Source: Actinomadura macra NBRC 14102 (GTDB lineage Bacteria; Actinomycetota; Actinomycetes; Streptosporangiales; Streptosporangiaceae). Taken from it: a DNA stretch of 64,000 nucleotides. Below are positions 52,221 to 60,239 of the stretch, piece by piece. Numbering within the stretch: position 1 is the stretch's first letter; each line of letters begins with the position of its first letter. The notes beneath the pieces were generated by a model. The model made no database searches. It was not told the DNA's origin and worked only from the letters and a program-made list of their open reading frames with translations. Both the position numbers and the translations under genes were made by a program. The stretch covers positions 248,001 through 312,000 of the forward strand of contig NZ_BCQT01000009.1 of the NCBI RefSeq assembly GCF_001552215.1, given 5' to 3'.

Positions 52221-53126
52221 CTATCGCGAACTCACCGCCGAGAACCGGGGCGCGAACCGATTGAGGAGGCGCAGGCGTTCTGTGGGCCGGACCACCTTAG
52301 CCAGCAGCATCATCAGCAGCAGGGAGAGCACCACGACGTCGCGGTAGTCGGAGGAGACATAACCCGCGATGTAGCCCTCGACGGAGGCGACCACCAGGGC
52401 TCCGGCAGGCGCCCACGCGAAGTTGCCCAGACCGACGATGGCGATCGCCATGAACGCCTTCAGCGCCATGAAGTCGCCTCCGGCGTAGGTGATCGGGATC
52501 AGGGGGGCGATCAGCACCCCGGCCAGGGCGGCCAGCGCACCGGCCGCGGTGTAGGCGATCGTGCGTTGCCGGGGCACGTCGATGCCGAGCCCCCGGGCAC
52601 CGTCGGGATTGTCAGCGCACGCGCGCATCGCGCGACCCGGGTCGCTGCGCCGGAAGAACACCTGCAGTCCCACGGTCGCGACGACGGCGACCACGATGAC
52701 GCACACGGCCTGCGGGGGCACCAACACTGATCCGATCGGGATCGGATCGCCGGGCAGCAGCGCGGGCGGTTTCAGCGGGTCGACGCCGAACCAGTGCCGC
52801 GCGGCCTCGATCAGCACCATCGAGACGCCGATGGTGGCGATGATCTGCACGACGACGCGGTCATCGGCGGGCCGCAACAGCAGGCGTTCCACGACGAGCG
52901 CGATCGCCGCCACCGCCGCGACGGCGACGAGGGCGGCGACGGCCGCCGGCATGCCCCATTCGGCGGCGAACCGGAAGCTCAGCATCCCCCCGATCATGTA
53001 GGTGCCGCCGATGGCCAGATTGAGCAGGCCCGACACGGCGATGCTGAGATTCCATCCCTGGCCGATCAGCAGATAGACGGCCGCCAGGGTGATGTTGGCC
53101 AGGGTCAGCTGAAGGAACTCAGCCAT
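52221..53126 (-). CDS. Branched-chain-type ABC permease (LivH-like)
   Basis: This is a 301-residue polytopic protein with LivH signatures: GLLNLAIGGTYMIGGML near the start, AMRACADNPDGARGLGID, and ALAALAGVLIAPLIPITY. It forms the channel of a HAAT-family importer with the LivM part of the fused protein at 53865. Aromatic-acid importers in catabolic clusters often belong to this family, and the context here suggests uptake of the island's substrate. Its 5' end overlaps the LivF-like gene by 8 bp. Confidence 0.92.
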   Translation of the reverse strand: MAEFLQLTLANITLAAVYLLIGQGWNLSIAVSGLLNLAIGGTYMIGGMLSFRFAAEWGMPAAVAALVAVAAVAAIALVVERLLLRPADDRVVVQIIATIGVSMVLIEAARHWFGVDPLKPPALLPGDPIPIGSVLVPPQAVCVIVVAVVATVGLQVFFRRSDPGRAMRACADNPDGARGLGIDVPRQRTIAYTAAGALAALAGVLIAPLIPITYAGGDFMALKAFMAIAIVGLGNFAWAPAGALVVASVEGYIAGYVSSDYRDVVVLSLLLMMLLAKVVRPTERLRLLNRFAPRFSAVSSR

Positions 53127-53868
53127 GGTCGCCTCCCGTCACCATCTCGGTCTCCAGGTAGGCGCCGCTGATTGAACGTTCCGCCGCCTCGTCCCGCGCG
53201 GCTCCGGTGAAGACGACCCGTCCACGCTGCAGGACCACGCAGTGATCGCTGATCTCCAGGACAGGCCGGATCTTCTGCTCGGCGAGGATCACCGCGCGTC
53301 CTTCGCCGGCGAGGGCGCGGATCAGGACGAGAAGCTCCGACCACACCTTCGGCGCGAGTCCCATGGATGGTTCGTCGAGCAGCAGCAGGCGGGGACTCGC
53401 CACGAGCGTGCGGGCCAGCGACAGCATCTGCTGCTGCCCGCCCGACAGTCGTCCGGCCGGTACCTTCAGCTTCGCCGACAGGGCGGGGAACAGCTCAAGC
53501 GCCTCGCCGATCGCCGCGCCCAGCGCCGCGCCACCCACGCCGGCGGCCCGGCCCCCCAGCCGAAGGTTGTCGCCGACGCTCATCGTGCTGAACAGTCCCC
53601 GGCCCTCGGGCACCAGCCCCATTCCCTGGGCGATCCGGTCCGAGACCGAACATCGGGTGACCGGTGCTCCGCTGAACCAGACGGCTCCGGCACCGGCCGG
53701 CAGCAGCCCGAGGATGGTCTTGAGCAGCGTGGTCTTTCCCGCTCCGTTCGCACCGGCAACGGCGGTGACGGTGCCGGCCTGGGCGGCGAACGTCACCCCG
53801 TGCAGCACGGTCATGTCGCCATATCCGGCTGAAACGCCTTCGACTCGCAACAGGGCATCGGCCGTCAT
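53119..53868 (-). CDS. Branched-chain-type ABC ATPase (LivF-like)
   Basis: The protein has 249 residues from ATG 53868, which overlaps the fusion gene's stop. It has Walker A GANGAGKTT, signature LSGGQQQMLSLAR, Walker B LLLLDEPSMGL, and the LivF-type VPEGRGLFSTMSV stretch. It provides one of the two ATPases of the importer; the other is the LivG half of the neighbouring fusion. Confidence 0.94.
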   Translation of the reverse strand: MTADALLRVEGVSAGYGDMTVLHGVTFAAQAGTVTAVAGANGAGKTTLLKTILGLLPAGAGAVWFSGAPVTRCSVSDRIAQGMGLVPEGRGLFSTMSVGDNLRLGGRAAGVGGAALGAAIGEALELFPALSAKLKVPAGRLSGGQQQMLSLARTLVASPRLLLLDEPSMGLAPKVWSELLVLIRALAGEGRAVILAEQKIRPVLEISDHCVVLQRGRVVFTGAARDEAAERSISGAYLETEMVTGGDHG

Positions 53869-55631
53869 GACACCTCCCCCTCCAGTACCGACCCGAGGTA
53901 GCACTCGCGCACGGTTTCCAGCCGGACCACCTCGTCGGGCGCGCCCGCGGCCATCAGCCGCCCCTGGTCCAGCACGACGAGTTCGTCCGCGAGCGACAGC
54001 ACGAACGGGATCGCGTGCTCGACGAGGATGACGGTCGTGCCACGCGCCTTGAGCGTTCTGATGACCTGGCCCAATGCCTCACCCTCGGAGTGGCTCAGGC
54101 CGGAGAAGGGCTCGTCCAGCAGGGCGAGGCGCCGGGCGCTCACCAGCAGCCGGGCGAGTTCGACCAGGCGACGCTCGCCGAAGGTGAGCGAACCGGTCGG
54201 CTTGGCCAGCAGGTGGGCGGCGCCGGCATCCTGCGCGGCCGCGACCGCCAGCGCGTGACGCTCGCCGCGCGGAACGGTGACACCGGCCGCGGCCGAGGCA
54301 TCGAGACCGAGTTGGATGTTCTCGATGACCGAGAGCCCAGTGATGATCCGTGACTGCTGGTAGGTGCGCGCCGCTCCCAGGCGCGCACGACGGTAGGCCG
54401 AAAGACCGGTGACGTCGCGGCCGTCCAGGCGGATGGTGCCCCTGCTCGCGCGCACCTCACCGGCGATGAGGTTGAGAAGGGTCGTCTTGCCGGCACCGTT
54501 GGGGCCGATCAGGCCGACCACGGTGCCCGGGGCGATCTGCAGATCGACGTCGCGTACCGCGTGCAGCGACCCGAACGACCGGCCGAGGCCCGTCATCGTC
54601 AGATCAGCGCCGCCGTCGCGCCCTGTCGCCTTTACCGGCTCGGCGGCCGTCGCGCGACTTGCCGCGAGCGGGAGTGCTTGGCCGTGGGCATCCCCCTCGC
54701 GGCGCCGGATCCACCCCTGAGGCGCCAGCCGGACGGTCAGCAGCGCGGCGACGCCGATCAGGAGACCGTGCAGAGCTCCGGCGTCACCGAGCAGGGGACC
54801 GGAGACCTCCAGGAGCACGACCCCCAGGACGGCCCCCCACAGACTCAGCGATCCGCCGATGAAGACCGCCAACGCGAGGGCGAACGATTCACTGAAGGTG
54901 AACTGCGAGGGCGCGATGAAACCGAAGGCGGCGCCGAGGATGCCGCCGGCCAGCCCGGCGGCGGAGCCCGAGACCGTGAACAGCTCGCGTTTGATGCCGA
55001 CCACATTGAGGCCCATACCGTCGGCGAGTGCCTCGTCGTGCCGGATCGATTGGATCGCTCGCCATCGCCTGCCCCGTCCGTAGCGCAGATGTGAACCGAT
55101 GGCGAAGACTGTCAGCAGACCGAGCGCGAGTGCGGCGTATTCGCGGGGCGTTTCCAGGCGGAGTCCGCCGACTTCGATATAGGGGATTCCCGAGAGACCG
55201 CTTGAGCCACCCGGTACGCCGATGCCCGATACGGCCAACGCCGACAGCAACAGGCTGAAGACGATGGTCGCGATCGCCAGGTAATAGCCTCGGATGCGCA
55301 AGATGGGCGAGACGAACGCGGCCAGCGCGCCCGCGGCGAGCGCTCCACCGGCGAGCGCGACCACAGTGGGGATTCCGAGCCGTGTCGTCAGGATCCCGTA
55401 CGCGTACGCGCCCACGCCGACGAAGGTGGCCTGGCATAGGGAGATCTGGCCGGCGAATCCGAGCACCAACCCGAGCCCGACGGCCGCGATCCCCCAGATG
55501 CCGACCGCCAGCAGCACCGGCTCCGACTCGCCGCCGAGCACCGCCGCGCAGATTCCGATCAGGACCAGGGCGATCCAGATCTGAGGCTGAACGACCCTGC
55601 CGCGGATCCAGCCGGTGGCGGCCGAACTCAC
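53865..55631 (-). CDS. Fused LivM permease-LivG ATPase
   Basis: This is a 588-residue fusion from GTG 55631, which overlaps the binding-protein gene stop (GTGA). Residues about 15-325 form a LivM-type permease (LGFAGQISLCQATFVGVGAYAYG, in part; AIRGYYLAIAT-like RIRGYYLAIATIV). After a linker, residues about 355-585 form a LivG-type ATPase (Walker A GPNGAGKTT, LTFGERRLVELAR as signature, LLDEPFSGL). LivM and LivG are usually separate genes, but fusions are known in actinomycetes and proteobacterial aromatic-acid importers. The signature LTFGE differs from the usual LSGGQ, as in other LivG-like proteins. Confidence 0.93.
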   Translation of the reverse strand: MSSAATGWIRGRVVQPQIWIALVLIGICAAVLGGESEPVLLAVGIWGIAAVGLGLVLGFAGQISLCQATFVGVGAYAYGILTTRLGIPTVVALAGGALAAGALAAFVSPILRIRGYYLAIATIVFSLLLSALAVSGIGVPGGSSGLSGIPYIEVGGLRLETPREYAALALGLLTVFAIGSHLRYGRGRRWRAIQSIRHDEALADGMGLNVVGIKRELFTVSGSAAGLAGGILGAAFGFIAPSQFTFSESFALALAVFIGGSLSLWGAVLGVVLLEVSGPLLGDAGALHGLLIGVAALLTVRLAPQGWIRRREGDAHGQALPLAASRATAAEPVKATGRDGGADLTMTGLGRSFGSLHAVRDVDLQIAPGTVVGLIGPNGAGKTTLLNLIAGEVRASRGTIRLDGRDVTGLSAYRRARLGAARTYQQSRIITGLSVIENIQLGLDASAAAGVTVPRGERHALAVAAAQDAGAAHLLAKPTGSLTFGERRLVELARLLVSARRLALLDEPFSGLSHSEGEALGQVIRTLKARGTTVILVEHAIPFVLSLADELVVLDQGRLMAAGAPDEVVRLETVRECYLGSVLEGEVS

Positions 55632-56815
55632 GGTGAGTCCTTCAAGACGAATCCGCCCTGGGGCGTGAAGCGAGCCGGTAGAAGCGTGCCCTCTTCGCTG
55701 GCGCCCCGGTGGTCGTCCTTGGTGATCTGCTGCACCGAATAGGCGCCGAAGTACTTCTGGCCGTTCTCCAGGGCGGCCTTGAGCTCGTCGGTCTCTGTGC
55801 CACCCGCCTTCTTGATCGCGGCGGCGGCGATCTGCAATGCGTCCCAACCGGCGGCGGAGATAGTGTCGGCCCCCGAGAGCGCCGCGTTCAGCGCCGTGAT
55901 CTGTGCGGCTTGGGCGGGGTGGTCCTTGGCCCCGTCGGGGGCCAGCATCGCCGGAATCCAGGTCAGGATGTTGCCGCCGCCCGCGTCGCCCTTCACCTGG
56001 CCTGCGAAGCGCAGCGAGGCCGCCGAGTTCGGCAGCCAGGCCGGCGTCCTGATGCCCAGCGCCTTGACGTTGGCCACACCGACGAGTGCGTCTGGACCGG
56101 TCGCCTGAATGCGGATGGCGTCGGGCTTGTTGCGGCTCAGCGCGAGCAGTTGCGGGGTGAGGTTGTTGGCCGGGCTGTTGAACCGCTCGACATCGACCGT
56201 GATACCGCGTGCCTTGGCGGCGCTCACGAAGGGGCCGACCGTCTGGTCACCGCTGGTGTCGTTCGCAGCGACGAGGCCGACCCGTTTGGCCCCGTCGGCG
56301 GCGAACTGCTCGGCGATCGCCTTCTCCATGGTGGCGTAGTCGAGGCCGACCCCGAACATGTTCGCATCGTTCTTCGGCAGGTCACCGGCACTGATGCAGA
56401 GGCCGGCGATGTCCTCGCGGACAAGGATCTGGGCCGCGGCGGCGCAGTCCTGGGCGAAGCCGGGACCGATGATCAGGTCGGCGTCCTTGCGCTTGAGCTC
56501 GGAGACCAGCGTGGCGGCGCGCGTCGGATCGCTCTGGTTGTCGCGTGTGACGAGGGTGATCCGCCTGCCGTCGATGCCGCCGGTGGCGTTGATCTTCGTG
56601 ACCGCGGCCTGGACACCGGCCTGCATGCCCTTGCCGAGGAAGGAGCCGATGCCGGTGAGTTCGAGGTTGAGCCCGATCACGATCGTGGTGGCCGACGGCT
56701 CCTCGCTGCCCGAGCACGCGGTGAGCGCGAGCGAGGCCGCGACCATGGCGGCGGATACCTGCTTCCAGTAGACCGGGCCCTGCTTCGAACCGCCGGAGGT
56801 GGTGGGGTTGCGCAT
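55628..56815 (-). CDS. ABC substrate-binding lipoprotein (branched-chain/aromatic type)
   Basis: The protein has 395 residues with a lipoprotein signal and lipobox LTAC (Cys34). It is a type I periplasmic-binding (Leu/Ile/Val-binding-like) fold: IGLNLELTGIGSFLGKGMQAG (in part), DNQSDPTRAATLVSEL, LIIGPGFAQDCAAAAQI, LVAANDTSGDQT. It delivers the substrate to the fused LivMG/LivF/LivH importer encoded just downstream. It lies three bases after the Rieske gene. Confidence 0.93.
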   Translation of the reverse strand: MRNPTTSGGSKQGPVYWKQVSAAMVAASLALTACSGSEEPSATTIVIGLNLELTGIGSFLGKGMQAGVQAAVTKINATGGIDGRRITLVTRDNQSDPTRAATLVSELKRKDADLIIGPGFAQDCAAAAQILVREDIAGLCISAGDLPKNDANMFGVGLDYATMEKAIAEQFAADGAKRVGLVAANDTSGDQTVGPFVSAAKARGITVDVERFNSPANNLTPQLLALSRNKPDAIRIQATGPDALVGVANVKALGIRTPAWLPNSAASLRFAGQVKGDAGGGNILTWIPAMLAPDGAKDHPAQAAQITALNAALSGADTISAAGWDALQIAAAAIKKAGGTETDELKAALENGQKYFGAYSVQQITKDDHRGASEEGTLLPARFTPQGGFVLKDSP

Positions 56816-56818
56816 GGT

Positions 56819-58033
56819 TCAGTCCACCCAGTCCTTGGGCGCGGAGAATCGCGGTGGCCGCTGGAAGCCGCGGGCATGCTCGTTCACCATCCGGCGCCAG
56901 TGGACGAGCGCCATGTCAGGCTTCATCAGCTGCTCAGAAGACCACTCGCCCTCGTTGGCGAAGACCTCCTGCAACGCGCCGCGGGCCCAGATGTCCTGGT
57001 CGTTGAAGCCGTCGCGGTGGAACATCTGCTGCCACATGCCGTGGTACTGGGCGGCGAAGTCCTGCTCCTCTTCCTCGTTCGAGCACGGCCGCACGAGCAT
57101 CTGCACGTAGTCGTGCCGGCCCTCATCGATCGGGACATACCACTCGAAGTGGGTCATCTCAGGGTCGGGAAGGAACTTCGTGATCTTCAGAACTCCGGGG
57201 AGCCAGATCGACCCCTCCTCGGTCGTCGACCGCTGGGTACCGGTCGCCTTGACGACACTGCCGTTGACCTCGGCCTCGTAGAACGGCTCGTAGTTCTCGC
57301 GCAGCATGTCGACCAGACCCCGCCGCCCCTTTGCGGAGACGAACTCCGGCTCCTTGCCCGGCACCATGGTGAGGCCCAGAGGCATGAGGCGTGAGGTACC
57401 CGTGACGATGGGCGCGTCGCGGTGGAAGTAGATGTGCGTGGGGTCGAAGCCGTTCTCGGCGCCCAGCCGCCAATTGCTCGCGATCGTCCGGCGCATGCCG
57501 ACGACCTTGTGGTTCGCACCGAGGAACCCGGGCGGGACGTCGGCCTCCAGCGGGCCGGGCTCGTCGTCACCGATCCAGGCGAACACGACGCCCTGGCGCT
57601 CGACCACCGGATAGCTGGTGATCTTCGCTCGTCCGATCAACGGGCAGTCCGGCTGGGTCAGGACGCCAGTGAGATCACCGGTGTGCATGTCGTAGGTGAA
57701 GCCGTGGTACCAGCACGTCACCGTGCCCGGAACATGGCTCTCGGCGCCGCCGGGCTTCGCCGACAGGCGCACCATGTGGTGCACGCACATGTCCGCGACG
57801 GCCAACACGGCGCCGTCCACCCGGTTGAACAGGATGTTCTCCCCGAGCATGCGCCGGGACCGGAACGCCCCCTCCTCGATCTCGTGTGAGAAGAGAGCCG
57901 GGTACCAGTAGTTCCGCAGCCCGTGACGGGCCTGGGAATAGCCGACGTGCCACCGGCCACCGCGCAGCGGCCTCGCACCCCCGCTCTCGTCCACGTCGGC
58001 GTCGAGCTCCGCCGCCCGCTCCGTCGTACCCAT
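56819..58033 (-). CDS. Rieske non-heme iron oxygenase alpha subunit (CarAa-like)
   Basis: The protein has 404 residues. The Rieske centre ligands are C-x-H (MCVHH, near residue 83) and C-x2-H (CWYHGF, near 107). The mononuclear iron site lies in ENGFDPTHIYFHRD (near 195-205), the arrangement seen in carbazole 1,9a-dioxygenase-type homotrimeric oxygenases. It would start the pathway by dihydroxylating or demethylating a (hetero)aromatic substrate, with electrons from the PDR/VanB protein. No beta subunit gene is present, in line with alpha-only families. It is the first gene of the operon. Confidence 0.93.
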   Translation of the reverse strand: MGTTERAAELDADVDESGGARPLRGGRWHVGYSQARHGLRNYWYPALFSHEIEEGAFRSRRMLGENILFNRVDGAVLAVADMCVHHMVRLSAKPGGAESHVPGTVTCWYHGFTYDMHTGDLTGVLTQPDCPLIGRAKITSYPVVERQGVVFAWIGDDEPGPLEADVPPGFLGANHKVVGMRRTIASNWRLGAENGFDPTHIYFHRDAPIVTGTSRLMPLGLTMVPGKEPEFVSAKGRRGLVDMLRENYEPFYEAEVNGSVVKATGTQRSTTEEGSIWLPGVLKITKFLPDPEMTHFEWYVPIDEGRHDYVQMLVRPCSNEEEEQDFAAQYHGMWQQMFHRDGFNDQDIWARGALQEVFANEGEWSSEQLMKPDMALVHWRRMVNEHARGFQRPPRFSAPKDWVD

Positions 58034-58068
58034 GATCGCCTCCTCATCATCGCCGATCCGACAACGAG

Positions 58069-58097
58069 ACGCTAGACTATAGTCTCTATACTAGCGT
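58069..58097. promoter_or_regulatory. Operator-like palindrome upstream of the Rieske operon
   Basis: ACGCTAG (58069-58075) and CTAGCGT (58091-58097) are perfect inverted 7-mers; GACTATAGTC (58075-58084) is a perfect inner palindrome. The stretch is strikingly AT-rich and lies 36 bp upstream of the Rieske start. It is a good candidate site for the island GntR or IclR regulator. Confidence 0.6.
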
Positions 58098-58463
58098 CAG
58101 CCCGACGTTAGATTCCTCCTCTTCCCAGGTCAAGGGCTTGATGCGAGGAGTTCCAACGAACCGGACGAGACGAACGTCCGCTGCCCCAGGCAGGAGGACG
58201 GCGTCTCTCGTCGAAGGGGCGGTGGCTCGGCCTGAGTGCAGCCATCCCGGCCGTTCCACTGCTGTTCGGCTTCTGCTAACCGCCAATGTGACCCAGCAGG
58301 CACACCCGCGCGAACCGCGGTTGCAGGTATCGCAACACTGCCCGACGCCGGAGAGCGGGTTGCGCGGACTGCAACTGGGCTTGGTCGTGACGCAGACCGT
58401 CACGCATCGTCGACGTGGTATCCGCCCCCTTCGGAGCACCCCGTCACGAAAGGCGCGTCAAAG
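58098..58463. other. Intergenic stretch before the GlcG-flavin reductase gene
   Basis: These 366 bp lie between the Rieske-operon operator and the plus-strand fusion gene. The fusion's frame is open upstream to 58236, but that part has no recognisable protein character. I see no other feature. Confidence 0.4.
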
Positions 58464-59369
58464 ATGAACACCGCACAAGCCGCACTCGAGTCGGCGCTGA
58501 GCCTGGCGACCCTGCACGGCGAGCCGATCGCGATCGCCATCGCCGACGGGTCGGGCCGGTGCCTGGCGTCCAGCCGCGGGGGTGATGCCGACTGGACTTT
58601 CGAAACACAGGCGCGCGCGCTGGCGGAGACGAGCGCGCGCACCCGGCAGGACTCGGCGACGCTCCGCAGCCGGCGGGCGGAGAGTCGGGGTGGCACCGCC
58701 GTACCGGAGAACGCGACCGTGGCACGCGGGACCTCACTGCTCATCCGTCAGCGCGACGGCGCGGACTTCGCCGTGGCCGCACGCGCAACCAGCGCCGACA
58801 TCGAGCGCGCCTGCGCCGAACGCGCCGTTCAGATGCTCGACCACGTGGGGACGTCCAAGGGTCGGCCGGCGAGCGCCGACCTGCGCCAGGTCATGGGCAG
58901 CTTCGTCACGGGCGTCATCGTCGCCATCGCCAAGGACCCCGTTGCCCAGGGACCTGTCGGCTTCACCGCCACGGGGCTCGTCTCGCTCTCTCTTGAGCCT
59001 CCGCTGGTCGGCCTGTCGGTGGGCCACGCCGCGTCGAGTCACCCCGCCTTCGTGCAGTGCACCGACTTCACCGTGAGCGTGCTGCATTCTGGCCAGTCGG
59101 ATCTTGCCATCCAGCTGGCACGGAGCGGTCCGGAGAAGTTCAGCGGTGTCGACCTCATCGGGACCGCACAGGGGGGATGGCGCCTCCACGATGCGAGCGC
59201 GACTTTCTCGGCGCGCACCCGCAACACCTTGCGCACGGGCGACCATACGCTGATCATCGGTGAGGTCTACGAGGCACGGCTTCTCACCGAAAGGCCCGTC
59301 CTGCTCTTCTTCGGCGGCGGACGGTTCGGGAAAGCCGAACCCCGTGACACGGCCGCGGTGGCCATCTGA
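58464..59369 (+). CDS. Fusion of GlcG/HbpS-like domain and flavin reductase
   Basis: The protein has 301 residues from ATG 58464. The N-terminal 125 residues (ALESALSLATLHGEPIAIAI, then a DWTFETQARALAETSA helix) resemble the GlcG/HbpS-type domain. Residues about 140-295 form a flavin reductase-like FMN-binding split barrel (VMGSFVTGVIVAIA, GFTATGLVSLSLEPPLVGLS, RTGDHTLIIGEVYEARL). The reductase domain could supply reduced flavin to the LLM enzyme. The domain combination is unusual. It ends just before the right att-like repeat and is the last island gene. Confidence 0.85.
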   Translation: MNTAQAALESALSLATLHGEPIAIAIADGSGRCLASSRGGDADWTFETQARALAETSARTRQDSATLRSRRAESRGGTAVPENATVARGTSLLIRQRDGADFAVAARATSADIERACAERAVQMLDHVGTSKGRPASADLRQVMGSFVTGVIVAIAKDPVAQGPVGFTATGLVSLSLEPPLVGLSVGHAASSHPAFVQCTDFTVSVLHSGQSDLAIQLARSGPEKFSGVDLIGTAQGGWRLHDASATFSARTRNTLRTGDHTLIIGEVYEARLLTERPVLLFFGGGRFGKAEPRDTAAVAI

Positions 59370-59372
59370 GAT

Positions 59373-59446
59373 CACAAACCACCAGGGCGCCCGCCCGGGA
59401 TCGAACCGGAACCTCCAGGATCACAACCTGGCATGCAGACCACCAC
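59373..59446 (-). repeat. Right 74-bp direct repeat (att-like) overlapping tRNA-His
   Basis: This segment is identical to 42037-42110. It consists of 13 bp downstream of the tRNA-His 3' end plus the 3' 61 nt of the tRNA gene. It begins four bases after the stop of the fusion gene. Confidence 0.85.
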
Positions 59447-59458
59447 ACCACGGGCGCC
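59386..59458 (-). tRNA. tRNA-His (GTG)
   Basis: On the minus strand the acceptor stem is GCGCCCG/CGGGCGC with the His-specific G at -1 opposite C73. The anticodon arm CCAGG-TTGTGAT-CCTGG carries anticodon GTG. The T arm is TCCGG-TTCGATC-CCGGG. CCA is not encoded. It is intact, in contrast to the copy at 42037-42110. Confidence 0.92.
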
Positions 59459-59472
59459 ATGTCTGGGAGACG

Positions 59473-59545
59473 TGCTGAGTGCAGGAATCGAACCTGCCTG
59501 ATGCGGCTTATGAGACCGCCGGACGCACCAGCGTCCCTACTCAGC
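59473..59545 (-). tRNA. tRNA-Met (CAT)
   Basis: The minus strand folds with acceptor GCTGAGT/ACTCAGC, D stem GGAC/GTCC, anticodon arm GCGGT-CTCATAA-GCCGC (anticodon CAT), T arm GCAGG-TTCGATT-CCTGC and discriminator A. CCA is not encoded. It could be elongator Met or, if lysidine-modified, Ile. Confidence 0.9.
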
Positions 59546-59549
59546 TCGG

Positions 59550-59634
59550 CGGAGGGTGCGAGATTCGAACTCGCGCAGGGTGACCCCTGACCACGGCTTA
59601 GCAAGCCGATGCCTTTCCGCTCGGCCAACCCTCC
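59550..59634 (-). tRNA. tRNA-Ser (GCT)
   Basis: The minus strand folds as a class II tRNA of 85 nt with acceptor GGAGGGT/ACCCTCC, discriminator G, anticodon loop TTGCTAA (GCT), a long variable arm, and T arm around TTCGAAT. It lies four bases from the Met tRNA. Confidence 0.92.
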
Positions 59635-59856
59635 GGGAAAGACGGAAAACCGCCCTCGGACGTGCGGTCCGCGGGCGGTGGGCGTCAGAACGCGCAGGTC
59701 ACGTCCGCAGACGACTCCCGGGACCGGGATGGCTTCGGCTACTGCCATGCATTCGGTGATGGCACATCACGCCGCTCCCTCCGGTGTCATCGGGCGTTCT
59801 CCCTGGCACTCACTCTGCCTGGGGCGCCGCCGGTCCGGCAACATGTTTTTCGACCG

Positions 59857-60102
59857 TCAACCGAGGGCCGCATGGAGAGCGCGGAGGGCCTCATAGACGC
59901 GGATCTTGACCACGTCGACCGGCACTCCCAGCGCGGCGGCGGCCTCGTTGACCGATCGGTCCCGGAAGACCGTCTCGGTGAGGATCTCGCGGTGTGCGGG
60001 CGGCAACGTCCGGAAGGCCCGAGCGACCACCGCCTGGCGCATCCGCTCCCCCGGCGAGCCAGGGACGAGCGAACCGGTGTTCTTGCCCATTCGCAGTGCC
60101 AC
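59857..60102 (-). CDS. Sigma-region-4-only HTH protein, 81 residues
   Basis: From ATG 60102 the frame gives 81 residues. The C-terminal 55 match ECF sigma factor region 4: FRTLPPAHREILTETVF, SVNEAAAALGVPVDVVKIRVYEALRALH (in part). No region 2 is present, and the upstream 30 residues are not sigma-like. It may be a stand-alone DNA-binding protein or the 3' remnant of an ECF sigma gene. It lies 222 bp from the tRNA cluster, and the gap shows nothing else. Confidence 0.75.
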   Translation of the reverse strand: MALRMGKNTGSLVPGSPGERMRQAVVARAFRTLPPAHREILTETVFRDRSVNEAAAALGVPVDVVKIRVYEALRALHAALG

Positions 60103-60239
60103 ACGACGAACTTCGCACCCCAGAGCCGGTTCGGCCGCTGTCTTATGCCCGTGTTAAGGAAGCGTTGAGGCTCTGATCTGCGACCGGTCCAGGTGGGGCG
60201 TCGCGATGAGTTTTCGTGGTCTGGGGGGTCTACTCGTCC

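Larger units (their letters stand above)
42037..59446. mobile_element. Putative 17.3-kb genomic island integrated at tRNA-His
   Basis: Perfect 74-bp direct repeats bound the interval. The intact tRNA-His is at the right end with its 3' end facing inward, and the distal copy is at the left end. This is the expected product of tyrosine-recombinase integration at a tRNA 3' end. The cargo is a coherent aromatic-catabolism operon with its own regulators and importer. No integrase, relaxase or replication gene was found, so the element would be degenerate or mobilised in trans. A simple local duplication of the tRNA is the alternative. Confidence 0.7.
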
